Assembly: GCF_954871325.1 (NCBI RefSeq)
Contig: NC_088775.1
Span: 45,175,561-45,239,560, forward strand
Reading direction: 5' to 3'
Source of the DNA: Gordionus sp. m RMFG-2023
Taxonomy: Eukaryota > Nematomorpha > Gordioida > Chordodea > Parachordodidae
DNA length: 64,000 nt
The number at the start of each line of letters is the position of its first letter. Position 1 is the first letter of the stretch. The translations under genes and the position numbers were made by a program. The notes under the pieces are model-generated. The model was given only the letters and a program-made list of their open reading frames with translations, ran no database searches and was not told where the DNA came from. Shown piece by piece: positions 55,735 to 64,000 of this stretch.

Positions 55735-58344
55735 GTATATGAATGATTTAAACATAAGTTAAAAAAGAATGGGAAATTAAGAATAGAACATAAATAAGAA
55801 AGAAAAGAAAAATTAGTTTTTTTGTAAATTTATTTATTTTAATTAAAAACAACTAGACATGAATATAATAAATTCACCAAATGCCAATCGATCACGTGTT
55901 CTCCGAATTCACGATTTTTTTGCCGACCTCTCTAATACAAGCATTATCCAGCAAGTTAATATGACCATTATAGGGGCAAAAAATGATAAAACTCCATTTC
56001 AAAGCATGACTGCATCTATCTTTAATCGTGAATCCGGTGGTCATGTGAGTAGGAAGAATGGAACCCAAGGTATTTTGAAACAAGAAATGACAACAGAATC
56101 GTCTTCAGACTTTTTTAGCGATGGAACAGGGAATGATATGCTAGAAAAGATAGATTCGTCTGTTGAAGGAATTAATCTTACTTCTGTTACTGGTGGAATA
56201 ATAATAATATCTAATTCTGATGCAAAGTTCGGAAAGACGGAAGAAGACGAGTCAGGCTCTCTAAATAAATTGTCTTCTTCATCTGTTCCTGAGTTTGATA
56301 TGAGAAATACTACTAATGAATTATATGACGAAAAAGAGGATGATGATACCGATGAAGGAATAGATGATGAGAACATGTCGTTAGCTTCTACCACAGGTGT
56401 TTACAGTAGTACTAATCGTCCAGAATTAGCTCTTCTCATAGTAAACGGTGTACTTTCGTCAAAAAATATCCTTTTATCATCTGCATCTACTTCCATTACG
56501 ATGACAAATATTACACAAGGAACATCTGATACCACGACTAGTGAAGATTTATCCACTTCTACATCAATCGAAATATCGACTACAAGTACAACCAATCGTA
56601 TGGAATCGCAATCCGCATTTCCAGGCATTATTCTGGCTGCCGGTGCAGCAGGTGGTGCTGGATTGTTTGCATTTGGTAGTTTTTTTATTAAAAAATATTA
56701 AAATTGATACATTTATAACAGGAATACCTGAGGGTGCTAACTACTCTTCTCCCGCTAATTATTTGGAAAACTATTTCCCCCCTGCTGTGAATATTACATC
56801 TGATCACATGCCCATACAAGGACTAGTCAATTACACAGTAATAAAATTAACCAATCACAGTGTGACTCTTATTCATAAAGAAAACGTATCGTTTGCCCTG
56901 GCTAGCTTTCCATTACCGGAAATTTCAATATTAGATAGAGATATAATTTCCAATATATCCTATTCTCTGGGAATAACAGATGATTCTTATCACGTTATAA
57001 CGAATATTAATAATAACATGGGTAAAAAAAATTAGTTTACTTAATACTGTGATCATAACCAAAAAAATATTCTTAATGTGTTTCGTTTCACTTACTATAA
57101 TCAGTTTAAAGAGTCAATTTTTATAAATATTAAAATATATTTTATCTTTTTTATCTAATCACAGAAGATATAAAAACAGAATTAGGCAACTTAGATATTT
57201 CTGGAGAAGGAACACAATCTTCAACATTGCCTACTGTAAATTTTTCATTTGCCTCCGCTATAAGGGAAACAGATATTAATGAGAAAAAAGATAAAAAGGA
57301 CGATAAAAAAATAACTCCTAAAACGGTTATTGAAATAAGGGAAGACTATAAAAAAAATCTAGCTGAAAGTAATACGTCTACTATGATAGTGATGACTTCC
57401 AGTTTGCCATTTTCATCTTTACATCCTACCGACGTAGCGAGACGGGCATATGATAATGTTAACAAAAGTGAAAGTACTAATGTTATAAATAAACTTATAA
57501 TTCTTGGGGCAGGATTAATTGGAGGGGAAGGTGTTAGAAAAATTGATTTTTGGAATAGAACAAAATTCGAAAATGAGTCACACACTGTAACGGCGGTAAA
57601 TGATAATTTGACGATTACTACAACAGATTCTATAACAAATGATAATAATAAAGACAACGTCTCACCTTATTCTGTAATGAGACTGGAAACTAATGATCCT
57701 GAATTCAATATAATGCAATCCATCCTGACCAATCAAATGTCTGGATTTTTGAACAATTCAACACCTACTTCTGTTACTGGTGAGACCTACGGTAAAATCA
57801 AACCAGATGATGCATTGTTAGTTTCAACCATTAAAGATAGTTTGGAACTTGACAACGCACAGGAAGATACAGTCGACTATAAGACCGAACCTAAAATAAA
57901 CGGGGGTAATTATTCCCTTGATTGCATCATTTGTTAGTTCATAACTAAACTAATAATTAAAGATAAAAATTATTAAGGAAGTAAAGATACTAAAAGACAT
58001 AATAAGAAATATGAAAGGTGAAGAAATAAATATGTAAAGGGGAAGAGGAAAAGTAAAAAAAATCAAAAATGGTTGTATAAATCGGATCTTAATTTTACAT
58101 TTTTATAAATTACTATATCTATTCCTATAAAGTTGAATTAGAAATAAAAGATAAGAAATTGAAAAAAGGGAAATAGTAAGTAAAAGAAATTGCTTTTAAA
58201 TTATTATTTAATTTTACCAAATATGTATGATATTTTAACAAAACTAATCAATCTCAAGATGAAACTCAGCATCCTGCCGAAATAAATGTTCCCGTGAAAA
58301 GTACAACTCCTGTTCTTAGGAGTTCGTCTAGTATGTATAATTAA
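55662..58344 (+). CDS. Secreted, heavily N-glycosylated Ser/Thr-rich protein of unknown function (five exons)
   Basis: Proposed exons: 55662-55734, 55857-56675, 56722-57021, 57165-57905, 58259-58344; 2,019 nt, about 672 residues. Every donor is G|GT and every intron is phase 1 (122, 46, 143 and 353 bp); internal exons are 819, 300 and 741 nt, all multiples of three. Exon 1 encodes a signal peptide (MITWTFLILTFTSVFRC). The rest has over 20 N-x-S/T sequons, an acidic stretch (EKEDDDTDEGIDDE), a Ser/Thr-rich mucin-like part near residues 240-275, and two Gly-rich hydrophobic segments (IILAAGAAGGAGLFAFG and IILGAGLIGGEG). I recognise no family. The start is the ATG that gives the signal peptide. 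Exons 1-4 are well supported; exon 5 is less sure, because without it exon 4 runs on to a stop at 57935-57937. It is the only credible host gene here. Confidence 0.68.
55857..56675 (+). CDS. Exon 2
   Basis: 819 nt, phase 1-1. Nine sequons counting the exon 1 junction, an acidic stretch, a Ser/Thr-rich stretch (TSDTTTSEDLSTSTSIEIST) and a hydrophobic Gly/Ala end. If the next intron is not removed, the frame closes after FGSFFIKKY. Confidence 0.7.
56722..57021 (+). CDS. Exon 3
   Basis: 300 nt, phase 1-1; acceptor TATAACAG|GA, donor ATG G|GTAAAA. Six sequons in 100 residues (NYS, NIT, NYT, NHS, NVS, NIS). Confidence 0.68.
57165..57905 (+). CDS. Exon 4
   Basis: 741 nt if spliced at G|GTAATT, or to the stop at 57937 if not. 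Acceptor TCTAATCACAG|AA. It holds the lysine-rich KKDKKDDKK, the second Gly-rich motif and further sequons. Confidence 0.68.
58259..58344 (+). CDS. Exon 5 (tentative, last)
   Basis: Acceptor AATCTCAAG|AT keeps phase 1 and gives DETQHPAEINVPVKST then TPVLRSSSSMYN before TAA. Composition fits the rest of the protein, but the acceptor's pyrimidine tract is weak. Confidence 0.45.
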
Positions 58345-58689
58345 TTCATGAAACTATTGTTTTTTAAAAATTCTATTGCTTTTATTTCCTTTTTATTTTT
58401 TCTTGTTATTTAATTGCTCAGATTAAAACAGAAATACTAAGAAAAAAAAATTCCTAAATGCTCAGAATAAAATATTTAATTTTTCGATATCAAGATATAA
58501 TATATCCTCAAAAGGATTTATAGATAATTTTTAGTTTTCTAAGTTATATTATATAATATTCGCAATTCTTATAACCACAGCCAAATCCATATTATTATTT
58601 AAAAATATTTCATAAAATTGTTGTGTAATTAAATAATTTTCTAATTCATAATCATAAAAATATCGGCTATTGAAACTAATAATGTATAA
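58345..58689. other. A+T-rich, nothing recognised
   Basis: Immediate 3' flank of the five-exon gene. Possible AATAAA-like signals are too common in this composition to assign. Confidence 0.4.
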
Positions 58690-58870
58690 CATTCAGGTAA
58701 AATGCTTGGTTCAGGTAATTCGGATATTTCTCTAAGGGCACTCAAAATAGGCTCTTCTAGATCTAAAAATTTGTAACTGCTTAATATATCGTAGGCTCCA
58801 TCTTGTCTGACATGTTTTTTTCAGTTTCTTTCTCCTTGTAGTACACCTATTTTCAGAAATATACCTATTC
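58690..58870 (-). pseudogene. hAT transposase fragment (ZMYM1-like)
   Basis: The minus strand reads KTCQTRWSLRY, then SSYKFLDLEEPILSALREIS and ELPEPSILPECYTLL. It aligns with the segment of elements A and B that reads VTAFMKLEEPIINAITEIS. An isolated scrap with at least one frame change and no ends seen. Confidence 0.7.
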
Positions 58871-60055
58871 AGCAAATTCCTTTTCTTGTATATCTGAACA
58901 TTAGATAAACTATAAAAATTTTGCCTAATCCTAGTTATTAGTAAAGATTAATTAAATAAAACTATTTTTGATTGATAAAATTTTTTTTATATTCATCCTT
59001 TATTAAGGTTTATAAAATGTAAGAAATATACTTTAAATTATTGTGAGATAAAATATTAATACACAAGGAAGAAATATTTAAATTTCAACTTTTTGCTAAA
59101 ATTTAAAATAGAATATAATCTATTTTTAGAAAGCGAAGACTTTGTAATACACAATTCATGAAACCTGCTATTCCCCCTCCTTACCCCGCTGGCTACCTAA
59201 GTTCATCCATCCAATTGAGCAAATCATTTTTAAAAAATCGTTATATACATTTTATTTTGTTGCGAAGAAAAATACACATTCAAATTGCTGATATTTATAT
59301 AAATATTAGTAGACTTTTCTTTTAATATTATTCACATAAAAAGTTTGACAAATCCTATTTAATATAACATATTAAAGCATTTTAATAATACATAGGTAAG
59401 ATCTAGCCATTAAAACCACAAAAATTTACCATTAAATAGATGTATGTGTCCAGTTAAATTTATACTGATATAAACATATTTAACTGCATATAATTAAGAT
59501 CACAATTTTTAAAAAAAATTATAATTAAATAGATGAGCCTGATAATAACCTAAGAGAGTAATTAAAAATAGTCATTTTATAAACTAGAATAGGAGCCACA
59601 AGTGGCAAAAAAACATAATTATATTTTAAAATAATAATATATAAAATTCTTTATCTGATGTAATGGTTTTGATTTTGCCACCTATATTTTTTTGAAAAGT
59701 TTTCATTTCATTTATATGTCCATGGGAAGAGATAACATTCATTTATTTTTGTCTCGGCATTATTGACCAAGTTCGAATAAACCTTTTTTATAAAAAGAAA
59801 GAGACGCATGTGAAATCCCAAATAAAGAATTTACTTAAAAACAAAGGAACTGAAGTTAAACTCCTCTGTCATCAGGTACTCATCTCATGATAAATTAGCA
59901 ACCTCCAGGATGTTTAGTACTCGGGCTCTCATAAGACTACGGCTAATTATTATAATGACCGAAGGCCTTGCAATATCAAGCTTATTTATATATACAATTA
60001 AGACCACTATGTTTTCCAATATTCTCAATCGACACATATCTTGTAGAACGGATAA
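58871..60055. other. No gene recognised
   Basis: A+T-rich. The open frame that crosses 59910-60212 is explained partly by the repetitive A-rich block noted next, so I do not call it. Confidence 0.4.
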
Positions 60056-60215
60056 TGGTAAAAAAAAGCCTGTGGGAAAGAAAACTCGCCCTAAAGAAAT
60101 GCGGGGAAAAACCCTGACAGAAAAAATAAATGCCGAAAAAAATAACCTGCCAGAAATAAATGCGAAAAAAATAAACTGCAGAAAAACAATCTTAAGGAAA
60201 AATAGCCTATAAATA
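60056..60215. repeat. A-rich short-period repeat, possible MULE subterminal array
   Basis: GGGGAAAAACCCTGACAG, AAATAAATGCCGAAAAAAAT, AACCTGCCAGAAATAAATGC and AATAAACTGCAGAAAAAC repeat a loose pattern with a period of about 25-30 bp. They recall the CCCGGAAAAAACCC array of the MULE at 39058-41327. Confidence 0.4.
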
Positions 60216-60524
60216 AATAAAAATATGGAAAAAAATCTTTATTATTAAAAAGAAAATATAATTAAACATGAAACAAAAAAATACTATCCTATAAACAAAG
60301 TGGAGAAAACATCTTTAATGTGACTCTTGCTTGGGTATTTATCTGATAAAATAAATGAATAATAACCTTTATTTTAAAGTGGAGAAAATTTTTTAAAAAA
60401 ACCCTTTAATTGAAAGATTTTTTATAATAATGGCTTCTTTTACTATATAAAAATTTAATATTCTTCCTTGATAGTTAGGACTACAGTGCATTTATACATA
60501 TTAAAACTAAGAATATGGCAGGTA

Positions 60525-60795
60525 GAAATGCACTTTAACACGCCCAAGAAATGCCTATGCATAATGAAATATCTCAACCGCAGCGACATATAGCACACCT
60601 TTTTCCGCCATCCACTTGGAATTTGTTTGAAGTAACTAGATTAGATTTAGACAGCAAAAATAACTTTTGTAAGGGTTAATATAATCGATTCTAGCCTATT
60701 GTGGGTCACCATCCGCATATATGGAAACTGTTTATTAAAATCCATAAAGAACTTTCGGTAGAAATAACAAATATAGGATAATGGCCTATAAGGTA
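60525..60795 (+). pseudogene. MULE transposase C-terminal fragment
   Basis: HLFPPSTWNLFEVTRLDLDS, KNNFCKG, stop, YNRF, stop, PIVGHHPHIWKLFIKIHKEL. The (K/R)NNxxEGxHNRFxxxVGxxHPxIW pattern is that of MULE transposases, with two stop codons in an otherwise continuous frame. It is less decayed than the 39-40 kb copy at this block but much shorter. Confidence 0.75.
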
Positions 60796-60799
60796 TTAT

Positions 60800-61486
60800 T
60801 CAAAGAAAGGCATACGTTTTTTAGGGCTGCAATTATGAATTTTTTCTTGAGGATAAACGGGGGGAGGGAATGCGGCTGGGTTAAATTTTTTGCGGTTTTA
60901 ATCAAAAATTTGATATATCGATCTGCTTGAAATTGAGTATTTCGATCCCTTTTCGTCATTTTTATGGTGAATAAGCAGAAGAATATGAATTAAGTAATAA
61001 ATAAAAGCTTGTAATGTATCATAGAAAAATATAAATAATTGATAATGACTAAATTAGGTAATATTATTCAAAATTTATTATTAAGCATAATTTATGCAAT
61101 ATTAATGATAATTTATGTAATCTTAAGGTTAATTTATGTAATATTTTTTTTTATTATAATTCACTTCTTAGTTTATGAAAATAGCAAAACACAAAATCTG
61201 TAATATTTGGTTACCTCTGTCTGTAGTTACTGTTTTCTATATGTTCGAAAGTAAATTTAAAGAAAAACTGGTGTAAAATTGTAACCAACACTTAAAAATT
61301 ATTCCAGAATTTTTACAGGACTTCGGGAAGAGATAATCTAGACAATTATCATAGAATAAATTATATATTTTATTATAAGGCTTAATTATTCATTAAATTA
61401 ACATCAATCTATTTTAATATTTTTGCTATAGTTTTCTTTCATTTTTAAAGTTAAAATTCATTTGAAATAAAATCCATTGTTTTAAA
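60800..61486. other. No gene; possible transposon end
   Basis: TAGGGCTGCAATTATG at about 60820 and GGGGGGAGGGAATGCGGCTG nearby look like a hAT-type end, but no partner was found. Confidence 0.35.
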
Positions 61487-61898
61487 CAGGGATCCAAACC
61501 GAAAAGAATATCGGTTCAGGTTCGGATAAAAATAACGGTTCAAGGTTCAGGTTTGGTTCGCAAAAAATATATATCGGTTCGGTTCGAACCTCTAAAAACC
61601 GGTTTGAACATTTTTGTATTCAAACCTACATTAGGATTATGTATAAGGAAAAAATTTTTTTATTTCATTAAAATAAAAACCTTCATTTTTATTAATTGCA
61701 CATTATAAAATAATATTTAATTTATAAATATAACAAATAAATATATCAATGATTAATTAATATGAACAATTACTTAAAATTTTTTTATTAAGCCGCACAA
61801 TTAATATATTTTCAAAATTCGTCTCACTCAAATTACATCTATAAAAAGATAATATAAATTTAATTGTTGAAAAACATCTTTCAACACTAACTTGGGTA
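61487..61898 (-). mobile_element. hAT element 'D', 3' part, interrupted by element E
   Basis: Ends CAGGGATCCAAACCG, then GGTTCGG/CGGTTC-type repeats (61500-61620). The minus-strand coding end QVSVERCFSTIKFILSFYRC and NLSETNFENILIVRLNKKIL is a hAT dimerisation domain (SVERCFS, LSxxNxExILIVRLNK) that ends normally. The sequence is broken off at 61898 by the CAGTGG end of element E; the N-terminal part lies beyond the window. Confidence 0.8.
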
Positions 61899-64000
61899 CA
61901 GTGGAGGAGCCAGAATTTATCCATGGGGGGGGGGGGGGGGGTTAAAGTTTTTTGGGAGGGACGAAGCCCCCAAACTCTACTTTTAAATATTGGCAATATT
62001 ATGTGCTTTATTAGTGTCTAATCACTATAGTAACAAGCATGAATAAAAAAAATATTAGTAACAATTTTAGCTAAATTTATGATTAATAAGCGACTGAACA
62101 CTGAAAACATTATTCTAAAAATTTAATCTATGTTTAGTCAATTGTAAATTAATCCATATATAGAAAGAAAAAAATTTGCTCCCCGAACCTTACATTTTTT
62201 AAGATCACTCAATATACCTGATTGAGTGTTAAAAATAATTCTTTTTTAAATTTTAGATATAGATTTTATTTATTATTAAAATACTTTAGTATAAATAAAA
62301 TCTTTTTATTTAACTATGCATTTATTTTAATGATAATTTACAATAAAATAAATTTCAAAATGTAGAAATTTTTATATAGATTATTATATTAAAAATTTAT
62401 TGTAAATAATTATATTTAAAAAATATATAATTCAATAAAATATAAGTAATTCTTGTATGGTATTTTAAAAAATATAATTTAACAATTATAATTAATACAA
62501 AATAATCTATAAATATTTCTTATTGCAAAAGCAATACTTTTATTAAAAATACATAAATATTATGACTAAGAATTAATTATAATTAAGTTTTGCATATAAA
62601 AATTTTATGACTAAGAAAATATGATAATCATAGATTTGAATTTATAAAGAGAGGTCTACTTTTCTCTGAGATTTGGCTAATTCATCTAGAATCAAATTTT
62701 TATCTAGAATAATCTCCTTATAAATATTTAAAAGGGCTAATCCATTTAAACGGTTTTCACCGGTGCTATTTCTTAAATAGGTTTTTAACCTTTTCAAAGT
62801 TAAAAAAGACCTTTCATTGGTGCAGGTACTAATCGGTAAAGTAGCTAAAATAAAAAGTAATGTTTGATATTTGGCAGGGAATCTAAAGTGCAATTACACA
62901 TGGAAAGAGCCTGCAAAGCATTTTTAGGTCTCAAAGAGCACTCTATTCTGTCGAGATTTTTATACCAAAATTCGACATCACAAAGTAACTTATCATACGA
63001 TCCTGATAAATCATCAGAATAAAACTCTGAGATTTTCTTAATATCCTCTAGCGTTTCATGTGTAATCAACAATTCAGACTCAACCGGCAGAAGAAAATAA
63101 AAACTTTTTAAAATAAAATTATGACTAATAAATATTTCTTTTAATTGAAATAAAAATGTGTCAATAAGGGGAATAAAAATATTTATTTTATAAAAATCCT
63201 CAATCGAAGAGGCATCAATATTTAAGCGATTTGACTATCTAGAAACTACTCTAGGTTTAAAAATTTCGATCCCAAACAAATTAGCGATCTCCTTTACTTT
63301 CTTGTAAATATCATGAAATTTTTCATCCACATTTTCTCTGATATTTGTTAATAAGAATATCCTTTGCCCTATTCATAACCTCTCTTAAATTCAAATTAAT
63401 TTTTTGAAGTATTTTGCTAAAATCATAAGTATAATTAAATAAAAAATATACACATTGAATTGATATTAAAAATTGTGGCTTCGTAATCGCCTGTAAAAAA
63501 TTTTCAGCATCTGAGGAATTCTTTTCTTTGCTGGATACGTAGGATTCGAGTGCTGCAAGAATAACTTCATATAATTCTATGAAGAGTCTCACTGATTGTT
63601 GTCTTTCGATAAACCTAGTTGGGCAAAATCGTTTTAGTTTTTTTTTTGGATTATTTGAATCAATATCATCAAATGTTCGGATAAATAACTGTCGCTTTTT
63701 GGGTGGTGTGAAAAAGTCACAAACAGACGATATTGTTTCTAAATTTTGAAAAATATATTAAATTATAAAAAGTTATCTATAATACATAATAATCTAATAA
63801 ATTCCAATTAAATTTAAAAAAATTTACGTAAACTGTTCCGGATGTCTCGAATTTCCCATGCCTCGGATATCATCAAATTTAGGCAATGTGAGCTGCAGTG
63901 AACATATAAAGCGGTGCTATAAAGCTCTCTAATTCTTGACTGCACTCCCTTAACATGACCACTCATTGTGGGAGCTCCATCATATCCCTGGCCTATCATT
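61899..64000 (-). mobile_element. hAT element 'E' (ZMYM1-like), runs off the window
   Basis: Left end CAGTGGAGGAGCCAGAATTT, then a run of about 17 G and GGGACGAAGCCCCC; same family as the element ending at 1092. The 8 bp before it (CTTGGGTA, 61891-61898) are the expected half of a target duplication. A transposase fills 62642-63999 on the minus strand; 62000-62640 is an A+T-rich untranslated part. Confidence 0.85.
62642..63999 (-). pseudogene. hAT transposase of element E (ZMYM1 / 52 kDa repressor-like), nearly readable
   Basis: Order on the minus strand: GQGYDGAPTMSGHVKGVQSR and CSSHCLNLMI (RNase H-like core, typical of this clade), an 89-bp intron (63739-63827; donor C|GTAAATT, acceptor TTTAG|AA, joining as NSLQTISSVCDFF), CPTRFIERQQSVRLFIELYE, DEKFHDIYKKVKEIANLFGI, SSIEDFYKINIFIPLIDTFL, then LLFILATLPISTCTNERSF and LTLKRLKTYLRNSTGENRLN, ending SQRKVDLSL. 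Breaks: a frameshift near 63335, an in-frame TAG near 63235 and a frameshift near 62880. The N terminus is outside the window. One of the youngest-looking hAT copies here. Confidence 0.85.

Noticed and set aside
58697-58714. An 18-nt sixth micro-exon of the secreted-protein gene (GTAAAATGCTTGGTTCAG)
   Set aside because: It would keep phase 1, but the same bases read on the other strand as hAT transposase (LPEPSILPECYTLL) related to elements A and B.
59910-60212. 100-residue open frame
   Set aside because: Its second half is the short-period A-rich repeat and its first half has no recognisable domain.

Overview
The window reads as a gene-poor, very A+T-rich stretch (roughly three quarters A+T by eye) of an animal nuclear genome, most likely an arthropod. 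The evidence is spliceable introns of 46-353 bp, a tRNA-derived SINE, and hAT, piggyBac, Mutator-like and Gypsy elements of insect type. Species cannot be told. Almost every coding trace belongs to transposable elements; one multi-exon gene at about 55.7-58.3 kb looks like a host gene.

Left part (1-23 kb) is a nested stack. A BED-type hAT element on the minus strand (about 3.1-11.08 kb) carries a Gypsy element (5667-10815). Its transposase is also entered by a non-autonomous LTR element (1093-3141), which in turn abuts a ZMYM1-like hAT (1-1092) that itself holds a small MITE. Next comes a minus-strand Gypsy (11680-22681) whose two LTRs are flanked by the same 5-bp duplication CATAC. A piggyBac (19981-22401, TTAA) sits in its 5' LTR and a hAT (17539-19499) sits just upstream of its gag.

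Middle part (23-55 kb): a 5'-truncated LINE reverse transcriptase, a second copy of the hAT in the opposite orientation (25492-27405), a 1.5-kb fold-back palindrome (28.4-29.9 kb), another hAT (31514-33390), a Mutator-like element (39058-41327) holding two smaller insertions, and a hAT-like element with a perfect 20-bp tandem array and a SINE (44515-46241). A second non-autonomous LTR element (50928-54667) follows, with one hAT in its LTR and another inside that hAT. Six copies of one MITE family (198-223 bp, TAGTGTTGTTAAA ends, 8-bp target duplications) are scattered from 0.5 to 48.7 kb. Long A+T-rich stretches between these show no coding or structural signal I can support.

Right part (55-64 kb): a five-exon gene predicted to make a secreted, heavily N-glycosylated Ser/Thr-rich protein of about 672 residues with every intron in phase 1; then hAT and Mutator-like remnants; then a hAT (61899 to beyond the end) inserted in another hAT (61487 onward). 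The last element's transposase has an 89-bp intron that joins in frame. Most boundaries come from target-site duplications read directly in the sequence.
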